From DATFDN01 sp963756495 (lineage in GTDB: Bacteria; Pseudomonadota; Alphaproteobacteria; Acetobacterales; Acetobacteraceae), in contig CAVWNS010000002.1 of NCBI GenBank assembly GCA_963756495.1, positions 496,001-560,000 of the forward strand: a stretch of DNA of 64,000 nt, given 5' to 3'. Shown piece after piece: positions 36,222-43,876 of the stretch. A program made the translations under genes and the position numbers. The notes beneath the pieces are model-generated. The model was not told the DNA's origin, did not search any database, and saw only the letters and a program-made list of their open reading frames with translations. Position 1 is the stretch's first letter. Every line of letters starts with the position of its first letter.

Positions 36222-37406
36222 CTAGCCGGGCAGTTCGATCATGCCGATCCACCACATGGTCCGGCCGCCGACCTCCACATCGTCGGCCCGCACGAAGTCC
36301 AGCCGGCCGTCCGCCTCGATGCGGAACACCGATAAGCGTGCGGGAACGTCGCGGATCGGATCCCCGTCCCTGACCTTCAGCCCCATGATGTGACCGACGA
36401 CCAGCAACCGCCCGCTCGGGTCGATGTGAAACGTCCTCGGATGGATGCCGTGGGTATCGACGTGCTGGATCAGGTTCGGCTCGCCACTTAAATTGTCGAT
36501 CGCATAGACCGCGAGCGAATTCTCGCCGCCGGCGAAGACGCGTTGGCCGGCGAGTTCCGTCGTGTCGCTGGCCCGATTGGCCACATACACCGTGCGTCCG
36601 TTCGGATGCACATGCACCGTCCCCACCATCTGGCGCCCGCCTCGGCTCGCCGGATCGGCGACCGTGTCCTTGCGAAACCGTGGCGCCGGTGACAGCGCGC
36701 CGTTGCGGAGTTCAAAAACATCCAGCTTGTTCTGGCGTTCCAGCGACACGTAGACAAACGGCCTGGAGGGGTGGAAATCGAGATGGCGGGGGCCGAAGCC
36801 GTAGCCGCCATCGGGCGCGACCGAGACCTCGTTGCTCAGCACGCCGGCGTGGAAGTCGAAGACCTTCAGCGCTCCCGGTTCTTCGGCCCTGCCCTGTGCA
36901 GCGTCGTGTCCGCGCGTGACTAGGAGCACGGTGCGGTTGTCCAGCGTCGCGCGCACCTGATGCGGAAAGATTCCGGGATCGAGCGGCCCGGGTTGAGCCA
37001 CCTCCTCGCCCGGCGTCGCATCGGGATTGATCCGGTAGACGCGAACCGCGCCCGGATTGCTGAACGCGACCAGGATATGTGCGGACGGGATGTCGGTGGC
37101 CATGTGGATCGGGCGGCTCGGCAGCGGCATCGGCGCGCCGTGCGCGCTCAGGGCGCCGGTGTCCGGGTCGATGCGGAACGCGCTCACATGATGTAAATCG
37201 CCGGCCGGGCCCATGCCCGACGCGCTGTTGCTGGTGGCGGCGTAGAGATAGCGGCGGGACGCGTGCGGCCAGACATACTGCACATTCGCCGGGAGGCTCA
37301 CGCTGCCGCGACGGGTCAGCGTGGCCGTGCCGACGTCCACGTGGTACTGCGTCAGTTCCGCCCCGACGCTCGCGTAGAGGGCCAATCGGTTCGGGTCGCT
37401 TTGCAT
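36222..37406 (-). CDS. lactonase-like seven-bladed beta-propeller protein
   Basis: 394 residues, start at 37406 with AGGAG nine bases before ATG. Repeated blade sequences of the 6-phosphogluconolactonase/YbhE type: VQYVWPHASRRYLYAATSNS, FPHQVRATLDNRTVLLVTRG, GPRHLDFHPSRPFVYVSLER, GTVHVHPNGRTVYVANRASD and HPRTFHIDPSGRLLVVGHIM. No signal peptide. Family members hydrolyse 6-phosphogluconolactone or act as muconate-type cyclases; many have no known substrate. The last codon and the TAG stop abut the IS: the stop lies inside the CTAG duplication, so the protein end was not altered. Confidence 0.85.
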   Translation of the reverse strand: MQSDPNRLALYASVGAELTQYHVDVGTATLTRRGSVSLPANVQYVWPHASRRYLYAATSNSASGMGPAGDLHHVSAFRIDPDTGALSAHGAPMPLPSRPIHMATDIPSAHILVAFSNPGAVRVYRINPDATPGEEVAQPGPLDPGIFPHQVRATLDNRTVLLVTRGHDAAQGRAEEPGALKVFDFHAGVLSNEVSVAPDGGYGFGPRHLDFHPSRPFVYVSLERQNKLDVFELRNGALSPAPRFRKDTVADPASRGGRQMVGTVHVHPNGRTVYVANRASDTTELAGQRVFAGGENSLAVYAIDNLSGEPNLIQHVDTHGIHPRTFHIDPSGRLLVVGHIMGLKVRDGDPIRDVPARLSVFRIEADGRLDFVRADDVEVGGRTMWWIGMIELPG

Positions 37407-37469
37407 GTTTTCTCCTCTCGCCAGGAACCCCACGCCGATCGCGCGCCGGGACGCTCGGAACTGTCCTGG

Positions 37470-38102
37470 TCAGGTCCGCCTTGGTCCGAATGTGGCATCG
37501 GGTCTCGGCGCTCGCCGAACAATCCCGCGCATGAGCGACAGGTAGCTAATCTCGTCGCGCAGCTCCGGCCACGCGCGTCGCAGGGCGGCGTCTTGCTCGA
37601 GAAGTCTCGCCGCCGCGGCGCCGGTCGAGGCAATGGGCAGGGCCGGCGCGTCCGGGTGCAGTCGCCGGAACAGGGTATACTCGTCCTCGACACCCTTCGT
37701 CCCGCCGACGAACACGCCCACGTCGAATGGCCCCGCCAGCATCGCCCCGCGCATCGAGAGCAGGCTCGCCCTTCGATCCCCCGGTACCTCATCCACGAGT
37801 TCCAGGTACTTGAACGAGGCATTCTCGCGCGGAAAGTCGGATGTGAAGTAGCGGCTCTGAAACAGCACGAACCGATCGCCGACGTACGAGCCCACCGGTG
37901 CGATCTGCAAGCGGATCATCGGGGTGATCGTCGGATGGCCGCCGAACACCAGCTCGGCGTCTTCTTCTGTCACCGCGATCGCGAGGGCGCGCACGGCGTC
38001 CCGGATGGCGAGCACGTCGGCGGTGGCGAAGTCGATCGGGTCGCGCGTGGGCAGGGGCACGCTCGCGGAGAGGAACACCCGTGGGCCGGCACGCGAACGC
38101 AT
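37470..38102 (-). CDS. SLOG-domain protein of the TIR-associated (STALD/cluster 3-like) group
   Basis: 210 residues, almost entirely one Rossmann-like SLOG domain: N-terminal strand RVFLSASVPLPTRDPIDFAT, ADVLAIRDAVRALAIAV helix, LVFGGHPTITPMIR (54-64), a middle FVLFQSRYF, ASLLSMRGAML and FVGGTKGVEDEYTLFRRLHP (132-150) with IASTGAAAA. GGHPTITP and GGxxGVEDE are the nucleotide-binding turns of this group. ATG at 38102 overlaps the TIR gene stop as TGATG, so it is translated right after it. Known of SLOG families: binding of NAD-derived or nucleotide ligands, including ADP-ribose signals made by TIR enzymes in Thoeris. It has no fused effector domain, so output is unclear. Confidence 0.82.
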   Translation of the reverse strand: MRSRAGPRVFLSASVPLPTRDPIDFATADVLAIRDAVRALAIAVTEEDAELVFGGHPTITPMIRLQIAPVGSYVGDRFVLFQSRYFTSDFPRENASFKYLELVDEVPGDRRASLLSMRGAMLAGPFDVGVFVGGTKGVEDEYTLFRRLHPDAPALPIASTGAAAARLLEQDAALRRAWPELRDEISYLSLMRGIVRRAPRPDATFGPRRT

Positions 38103-39463
38103 CAGCCCTCGCTTCCGTCGGCCACCGCGCGCAGCCAAGCTTCCGCGTCCCACAGGGCCACGCTACTGACGCAGTCGAGATTGCCGTTGAGCCAGCGCAG
38201 GTGCTCCAGCCAGCGTGCGCGGATGCCGCTCTCATCATGAAGGAGATGCGGGCGGTTAACGCAGAGCTGCCCGAACTCCTGCCTGATAGCCTGCTCCAGG
38301 GCCTCGTAGCGCTCTGCATCCGGTACGCCGACGGCGGGCAGCACGAATGTCTTCTCGTCGCCGGCCCCGTCGCGCCGCAGGACCAACGACCTGTCCCGCG
38401 CCATGTGAGCCTGCAGGCCCGCCTGTCGCGCCTGCATGACGAATTCGCGCACCAAAAAGGCCTGCCGGGCCGCGAAGGCCCGCGCCCGCAGGCCCTCAAT
38501 GCCGTCAACGATGTCGCTCGCGCGTCCGTCACCGAGGCGGGCAGCCGGGCCGAGGGTGACGCCGTCCTCGAAGTCGTCCATCGACAGCCGGTGGAAGGTG
38601 CTGAAGGCCGCGGCAGAGGTCTCTTCCTGCCCCGGCCAGAGGACTTGCAGGATTTGCAGGTTCGCTGTGTTGGCCCGCGCGAACTCCTCCTCGATCCACC
38701 AACTCGCCAGGAACTCGGGGGTGCCCAGCAGGAGGATGATGTCGGTGTCGGTCAAGCGGTGCCAGAGGATCTCCTGGAATGGCTCAACCGGGCCGCCGGG
38801 GCCGGGCGCGTCCAGGAAGACATCGAAGCCCGTGGCCTCCAGAGATTGGCAGATCTGCGCGGCAACGAAGCCGGTTTCGAAACTGCAATAGCCGATGAAG
38901 AGGCGCCGCCTCTCCCGCAGCAGGCCGAAGCCTTCGAGCACGTGGGCGGCGAGGCACTCGAACTCGGCGCCGCAGGCGCAGCGACCAAGACCGTTCAGGT
39001 GCGAAATCGCGCCCGGCACCATGGTGTCGAACTGGTCTATATCCTCGACCACGGGAATGATCAGCGTGCCGTCATCCAGCAATCGGTCGAGCCGGGCGGA
39101 GTCCTGGCACGACAGGATCGGCCCGGCCAGCGTCCCGAAGAACACCGCAACGGCCGGCAGCCTGCGATCCAGTTTTACGTCGTCCTGCGATCCCAGGTGC
39201 GCAAGCATCTTCGTCGCGTTCACCCCGATGTGTCGCATCGCGGTGGCCAGGGCGCGCTCCAGATCGGCCGCATAACGCGCCGCCGAGGTATCGCCTTCGG
39301 CACTCAACGTGACGAGCTGATAACTGCCTTGGAGAGATAACGGGGGAGCAGGCCCTGCACCGCTCGCACCGTCGCGGCTTCCGCGCGGACCCAGCGATAG
39401 CACGTTCTGTTGAGGGCGCGATTCTCGGCGCTTTCGTGTCTCGATCGTCACATCAAGGACCAT
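38102..39463 (-). CDS. TIR-domain protein with flanking alpha/beta domains
   Basis: 453 residues. Three parts: an N-terminal alpha/beta region (~45-160) ending in IIPVVEDIDQFDTMVPGAIS and HLNGLG, itself TIR-like in pattern; the TIR domain (~186-280) with RRLFIGYCSFETGFVAAQIC, a long helix SLEATGFDVFLDAPGP, DTDIILLLGTPEFLASWWIE and the helix E258-E259-E260, containing the expected NADase catalytic Glu about four residues after W255; and a C-terminal region (~330-453) with KTFVLPAVGVPDAERYEALE, of unknown fold. First gene of a two-gene cassette with the SLOG protein. Bacterial TIR domains cleave NAD+ and make cyclic-ADP-ribose isomers in anti-phage defence. Start at ATG 39463, weak GGAAG site. 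Confidence 0.82.
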   Translation of the reverse strand: MVLDVTIETRKRRESRPQQNVLSLGPRGSRDGASGAGPAPPLSLQGSYQLVTLSAEGDTSAARYAADLERALATAMRHIGVNATKMLAHLGSQDDVKLDRRLPAVAVFFGTLAGPILSCQDSARLDRLLDDGTLIIPVVEDIDQFDTMVPGAISHLNGLGRCACGAEFECLAAHVLEGFGLLRERRRLFIGYCSFETGFVAAQICQSLEATGFDVFLDAPGPGGPVEPFQEILWHRLTDTDIILLLGTPEFLASWWIEEEFARANTANLQILQVLWPGQEETSAAAFSTFHRLSMDDFEDGVTLGPAARLGDGRASDIVDGIEGLRARAFAARQAFLVREFVMQARQAGLQAHMARDRSLVLRRDGAGDEKTFVLPAVGVPDAERYEALEQAIRQEFGQLCVNRPHLLHDESGIRARWLEHLRWLNGNLDCVSSVALWDAEAWLRAVADGSEG

Positions 39464-39605
39464 CCATGGCTTCCAGCCACTGGCGCTAACCGATCCCGCT
39501 CATGCACGCCAGCGCGGACCGCAACCAACCTGGTCACAATCATCGGCCATTGCTCATCGGCCGCCAAGGCGCGACCCGCTGCGGACCGCTGGAGGAAGGT
39601 GTTCC

Positions 39606-39755
39606 ATGGCAATTTCGGCGACCGGGGTCGAGCGAAGTGAAGATCTGGCCATCTTCGCACGGGCCTTCCGCCCGTTCTTTCTCGCGGCCAGCTTATGGTC
39701 GGCGCCGGCGCTCGTCCTATGGATCGCCATGCTGATGGGAGAACCGACGTGGCCG
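39606..39755 (+). pseudogene. nnrS: nnrS 5' remnant
   Basis: ATG 39606 gives MAISATGVERSEDLAIFARA then FRPFFLAASLWSAPALVLWI-AMLMG, the first membrane helix of NnrS (AxxRPFFLxAxxxA). NnrS is a ~400-residue haem/copper membrane protein linked to nitric oxide stress and denitrification genes. After about 45-50 residues the sequence becomes the reverse of the narK 3' end, so the gene is a truncated stub facing narK, overlapping its terminus. GGAAGG lies upstream of the start. Confidence 0.75.
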
Positions 39756-41015
39756 ATGGAGGCCAGCGAGGGACGTGCGCATCACGGGCATCCGCCGCAC
39801 CTCGGTGATGTAGATCAGGATCAGCGACACCCAGACGATTCCATAAAGCAGCATGAAGCAGCTCGGATTGACGCCGAGCTGGTCGAGCAGGATGCCGAAC
39901 AGGACCGGCAGCAGGAAGCCGCCCAGGCCTCCGGCCATTCCCACGATCCCGGACACGACCCCCATGCTTTGGGGGAAGTCGTCGCTGATGTATTTGAACG
40001 TGGACGCCATGCCGAAGGCGAACGCGGTGCCGAGCACGAACAACAGCCCGGCCGCGGCCCAGACCGGCAGGCCCAGATGGAAGCTGGCCGGACCGTGTAT
40101 CGTCCGGACCACGAACTCGGTCTGCGGATACGATAGCAGGAACAGGCTGATCCACGCGGCCCACAACACCCACCAGGTGACCGCATGGGCGCCGAACCGG
40201 TCCGACAGCCAGCCTCCCAACGCGCGAAGCACGCCGCCGGGCAACGAGAAGCAGGCCGCGAGCAAGGAGGCCCAGGCGATAGAGAGACCGTATTCATGCA
40301 GATAATATTGCGGCAACCAGATGGACAGCGCCGTGAAGCCGCCGAACACGATCGAATAGTATTGGCAGTATTTCCACACCCGTCCGTCCCGCAGCACCGC
40401 CAATTGATGACGCACCGGCACCGACCGGCCTGGGGCCATGGTGTCCGGAGCGGACAGGATCCAGAACAGGATCGCCGTCACCAGAAGCGCCACGGCGTAC
40501 ACGCGCGGCACGCTCTGCCAGCCGTAGTGCGTCACCAGCGCGGGCGCGACGAACATGTTGATCGCCGCCCCGGCCGTCCCGGCCCCGAACACGCCCATGG
40601 CGAAACCCTTCTTCTTCGGGGGAAAGAAGCGCGCGACGTAGGGCGTGCCTACCGAGAACGAGGCTCCGACAAGCCCGAGCGCGAGCCCGAGCAGCAGGAA
40701 TTGCCACAGCTTGGCGGCGTCCGAAGCCAGCCATAACGGCACCGCGCAGACGGCCAGCAGCAGCGTCATGACGATCCGCCCGCCAAAGCGGTCGGTCCAT
40801 ATTCCGAGCGGCAGCCGGAACACCGCGCCCGTCAGCACCGGTGTCGCGGTCAGCAGGCCGAACTCCGACGCATTCAGCCCCAGTTCCGTCCGGATCGGGA
40901 TGCCGATCACACCGAACATCATCCAGACCGCGAAGCAGATCAGGAAGGCGAAGGTGCTGACCGCCAGCACGCGCAGAGAGAGCGCGCCGGTGGCCGGCCG
41001 TGCAGCGACGCTCAT
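39717..41015 (-). CDS. narK: nitrate/nitrite transporter, MFS
   Basis: 432 residues, 12 helices. NarK-type features: ICFAVWMMFGVIGIPIRTEL, GAVFRLPLGIWTDRFGGRIV with the substrate Arg, VGASFSVGTPYVARFFPPKK, GFAMGVFGAGTAGAAINMFV, and second-half GVLRALGGWLSDRFGAHAVT. Moves nitrate in and/or nitrite out for the respiratory nitrate reductase. ATG 41015 overlaps the upstream PPIase stop as ATGA. The natural C-terminus (around YITEVRRMPVM) continues with about 20 unrelated residues read from the nnrS fusion, so the original stop was lost. Confidence 0.93.
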   Translation of the reverse strand: MSVAARPATGALSLRVLAVSTFAFLICFAVWMMFGVIGIPIRTELGLNASEFGLLTATPVLTGAVFRLPLGIWTDRFGGRIVMTLLLAVCAVPLWLASDAAKLWQFLLLGLALGLVGASFSVGTPYVARFFPPKKKGFAMGVFGAGTAGAAINMFVAPALVTHYGWQSVPRVYAVALLVTAILFWILSAPDTMAPGRSVPVRHQLAVLRDGRVWKYCQYYSIVFGGFTALSIWLPQYYLHEYGLSIAWASLLAACFSLPGGVLRALGGWLSDRFGAHAVTWWVLWAAWISLFLLSYPQTEFVVRTIHGPASFHLGLPVWAAAGLLFVLGTAFAFGMASTFKYISDDFPQSMGVVSGIVGMAGGLGGFLLPVLFGILLDQLGVNPSCFMLLYGIVWVSLILIYITEVRRMPVMRTSLAGLHRPRRFSHQHGDP

Positions 41016-41890
41016 CCGCAACCCGCGACGCTGGCGGTGCGCGGCTTGCGGCCCGGAGACGGGCCTGACGGAAGATCGGCGGAGGTGCAGGACGATCCGG
41101 CGGGCCAGGCGGAGGGACGGGGCGGGGCGTTCTCGCCCTCGAACAGGTCGAAGCCCTGGATGCGCGCGCGCGCGGCCAGCGCCGCGATGTAGCCCTGCAC
41201 GGCCTGACGCCAGGAGGCTTCGCGCAGGAACTCCGCGATGCGCGGTCGCACGAGCGCGAACGGCGGCGCCCGTCCGGCTTCTCTGGCCAGCACCCGGATG
41301 ATGTGCATGCCGTAGCGGCTGCTGACCACGCGGGGGTGTACCTGACCGGGTTCCAACCCCATGAGGACGCTCTCGAACTCCGGGACCGTGCTGCCGCGCT
41401 CGATGAGGCCGAGATCGCCTTCCTGCGCCCGCGAGGGGCAATCGGAGACCTGGCTGGCGAGCGGGCCCAGGCTGTCGGGGTCATCCAGCACCACCTTTAG
41501 CAGCTGCTCCGCCCGCGCGCGCGCCGCTTCAGTGGCCCGCTCGTCTTTCGGATCGGCGGCGATCAGCAGATGCCGGACGTGCCACAGATCGGGCGCGCGC
41601 AGGCGGTCCTGGTTGCGGTCGTACCAGCGCCGCAGCTCCGGCTCGGTCGGCTCGGGAAGGTTCAGCTCCGCTTCCAGAAGCCGGCGGATCGCCGCCTCGT
41701 CGGGCTCCTCGCCCGGCTCCGGGTCGCGGTCGCTGATGCCGCGCGCCGCGGCCTCGGCCAGCAGGATCTGGCGGATGACGAGACCACGCGCGGCGCTCTC
41801 CCACGCCTTCGCCGGGTCCGGCGCATCCTGCAACTGGGCCTCCAGGGAGATCAGCTCATCGGGGATCGCCACCCCGTCCACTTGGATCAT
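41012..41890 (-). CDS. parvulin-type peptidyl-prolyl isomerase of the nar operon
   Basis: 292 residues, start at 41890 (GGGAGAG upstream). N-terminal helical chaperone part (LISLEAQLQDAPDPAKAWES), PpiC/parvulin domain ~115-210 with DLWHVRHLLIAADPKDERAT, EGDLGLIERGSTVPEFESVL and VVSSRYGMHIIRVL, then helices and a Pro/Ser tail. No signal peptide, so cytoplasmic, like NifM and the PPIases found beside narGHJI. A role in folding or maturation of the large nitrate reductase subunits is inferred from position. Fourteen bases after the upstream gene, overlapping narK by ATGA. Confidence 0.88.
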   Translation of the reverse strand: MIQVDGVAIPDELISLEAQLQDAPDPAKAWESAARGLVIRQILLAEAAARGISDRDPEPGEEPDEAAIRRLLEAELNLPEPTEPELRRWYDRNQDRLRAPDLWHVRHLLIAADPKDERATEAARARAEQLLKVVLDDPDSLGPLASQVSDCPSRAQEGDLGLIERGSTVPEFESVLMGLEPGQVHPRVVSSRYGMHIIRVLAREAGRAPPFALVRPRIAEFLREASWRQAVQGYIAALAARARIQGFDLFEGENAPPRPSAWPAGSSCTSADLPSGPSPGRKPRTASVAGCG

Positions 41891-41903
41891 CGTCGCTCTC
41901 CCG

Positions 41904-42449
41904 TCACTTGGGCCTGGCTTCGGCCAGCCGGGCGCGTAACGCCGGGGCGCTGGCACTCAGTCCCGCCGTGGTCCCGTCCTGGAGGGCGATCGCGGGCGGT
42001 ACGCCGAGTGAGGCGCGATAGAGCGCCCACATCGCGCCCGACTGGTCCGCATCCGTGCCGTGCAGCAGCAACGGCAGGTTGTCGTGGTCGGCGGCGATGG
42101 CGGCGAAGCGCTGCACATCGGCATCCTTGGGCACGCGCCCCTCGACCGGCAGGTTGAAGTAGCGGAGATGAGAGAAGTCCGCCCAGCGGTGCTCTGCGGC
42201 GGTGTCGGCGCCGGCCGGGCGCAGGTCCACGACGGATGCGAAGCCGACGCGCTTCGCCTCGATCGCGCCGGCCTCATCGATCGGCCCCGACGTCGCGATC
42301 ACGCTCGTCGCGCGGTTGTAGGTCGGCAGACGCTGTTGCGCGATCTTGTCGCCGAACGGTGCCTGGCCGGGCTGCGGCGCGAGGTCGTTCCGGGCACCCG
42401 CGCCCATGGTTGCGAGCGAAGCGGCCAGCAGCGCGGCGGCCCGGCGCAT
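41904..42449 (-). CDS. exported phosphatase-like protein lacking the catalytic Cys
   Basis: 181 residues with a Sec-type leader MRRAAALLAASLATMGAGA. The rest resembles the DSP/beta-lactamase-hydrolase-like phosphatase fold: ATSGPIDEAGAIEAKRVGFA, SVVDLRPAGAD, YFNLPVEGRVPKDADVQRFA, and a P-loop position LLLHGTDADQSGAMWALYRA. The usual HCxxxxxR is H130-G131-...-S137: the catalytic Cys is Gly and the Arg is Ser, so phosphatase chemistry is not expected. Sits two bases after narI in the nar operon, so a ligand-binding or assembly role in the periplasm is likely (inference). Confidence 0.78.
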   Translation of the reverse strand: MRRAAALLAASLATMGAGARNDLAPQPGQAPFGDKIAQQRLPTYNRATSVIATSGPIDEAGAIEAKRVGFASVVDLRPAGADTAAEHRWADFSHLRYFNLPVEGRVPKDADVQRFAAIAADHDNLPLLLHGTDADQSGAMWALYRASLGVPPAIALQDGTTAGLSASAPALRARLAEARPK

Positions 42450-42451
42450 CG

Positions 42452-43156
42452 TCAGACGCCTTCCTTCGCGACGTTCGCGTTGCGACGCACGATCTGCCAG
42501 CCGGGGCGGCCGAGGAACCAGATGGGTGCCGACCACACATGCACCATCCGCGTGAACGGCACGAGCAGGAATAGCGTCATGCCGGCGACCAGATGGATCT
42601 TGTAGACCCAGGGAATGTTGTCGAGCAGCGCCGCCAACTCCGGCTGGAACGTCATGATGCTGCGGCACCACGAGGCCAGCACGAGCATGTAGGTGCCACC
42701 GCTGTTGGCGATGGAATCCGGAACGCCAACAATGCCGAGCCAGAGCTGGAAGTAGATGAACAGCAGGATGAAGATGTCGGTCGGCTTGCTGGTCTGGCGG
42801 ATGCGTGGATTGAACAGCCGGCGGACGATGAGCCCGGCGCCTCCGAACGCGCCGAGCGTTGCGAAGATCACGCCGGCGATGATTGCCAGCCACTGATGCT
42901 GCTTCGCCGTGAGCCCGATCACGTGCTGCCAGCTAGGCGGGGTCAGCAAGCCGACGAAATGCCCGGCGAACAGGCCGAGGATGCCGATGTGGAACAGGTT
43001 GCTGGCCCAGACGAGCTGGCTCTTGTTCAGGAACTCGCTGGACTGGCTCCGCCAGGAGAACTGGCTGCGGTCGAAGCGCGCCCAGCTTCCGAGGAAGAAA
43101 ACGATCATGCAGAGATACGGGTAGAACCCGAACAGGAACTGGTTCAGCCAATTCAT
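42452..43156 (-). CDS. narI: respiratory nitrate reductase, gamma subunit (cytochrome b)
   Basis: 234 residues, five membrane helices, anchoring NarGH and carrying two b haems that oxidise quinol. Starts MNWLNQFLFGFYPYLCMIVF. Haem-ligand His are in SNLFHIGILGLFAGHFVGL (two) and in VYKIHLVAGMTLFLLVPFTR with MVHVWSAP (two). Start at 43156 overlaps the narJ stop as ATGA. Confidence 0.97.
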   Translation of the reverse strand: MNWLNQFLFGFYPYLCMIVFFLGSWARFDRSQFSWRSQSSEFLNKSQLVWASNLFHIGILGLFAGHFVGLLTPPSWQHVIGLTAKQHQWLAIIAGVIFATLGAFGGAGLIVRRLFNPRIRQTSKPTDIFILLFIYFQLWLGIVGVPDSIANSGGTYMLVLASWCRSIMTFQPELAALLDNIPWVYKIHLVAGMTLFLLVPFTRMVHVWSAPIWFLGRPGWQIVRRNANVAKEGV

Positions 43157-43872
43157 GGGAATCGCTCCTCGGCGCGCGCGCCCGTCTTGCGCGGCGGTGC
43201 AGGATTTTGCGAGAACTGGGCGATTATGGCGGCGGCCTTGGAACACGCGCTGTCCGCGACCGGGGGGTCCATGAAGCTGACCGGCGCCTCCTCATAGCGG
43301 GCGTCGAGCGCCTCGGGCGTGTCCGCCGGCTCCTCCTCGGCGAGCCGCGCTTGCACCGCCTCCTGATCGGCCTGGCGCGCGCCCAGGGCCTCGATGGCGC
43401 GCAGGACGGCGGCGTAGGGCGTCCCGCGCCGCTCCAGGCGGCCGGCCAGCAGCGACACCACCTCCGCCACCTCGCCCAGCAACGCTCGCGCCTGCGCGGG
43501 CTCGTGCAATGAGGCGTATTCCAGGAACACCGGCAGGAAGTCGGGCAGCTCATCCGCCGTCATGTCGAGCCCCGCCTGACGGTAATCCTCCACCAGGTCC
43601 ACCATCGCCTGCCCGCGCTCGCGCGAATCGCCATGCACGTGGCCGAACAGGTAGAGCGAGAGCGAAGGCGCCGCGTCGAACAAGGCGACGTACTCGCCCT
43701 GGGCGGACAGCAGGTCGGTGGCGGCCAGCCGGTCGCAGAAAGCGGTCACCGCCGCCAGTGCGGGCGCGGGCAGTCCCGCGTCGCGCAGCAGGGTCCTGAT
43801 CTCCGGCAGGACGTCGAGCAGCGCCTGGTCCGGATACAGCAGCAGCCCTGCCAGGGCCTTGCATGCGAGCAC
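43153..43872 (-). CDS. narJ: nitrate reductase molybdenum cofactor assembly chaperone
   Basis: 239 residues, GTG start at 43872. All-helical TorD/NarJ fold: LLLYPDQALLDVLPEIRTLL, SLSLYLFGHVHGDSRERGQA and LPVFLEYASLHEPAQARALL, the last two being the hallmark LYLFEHVHGDSRDRGQAM and LPDYLPLFLEYL motifs. It holds apo-NarG in the cytoplasm until the Mo-bisMGD cofactor is inserted. Its stop overlaps narI; its start is 5 bases after narH. Confidence 0.96.
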   Translation of the reverse strand: MLACKALAGLLLYPDQALLDVLPEIRTLLRDAGLPAPALAAVTAFCDRLAATDLLSAQGEYVALFDAAPSLSLYLFGHVHGDSRERGQAMVDLVEDYRQAGLDMTADELPDFLPVFLEYASLHEPAQARALLGEVAEVVSLLAGRLERRGTPYAAVLRAIEALGARQADQEAVQARLAEEEPADTPEALDARYEEAPVSFMDPPVADSACSKAAAIIAQFSQNPAPPRKTGARAEERFP

Positions 43873-43876
43873 GGCG

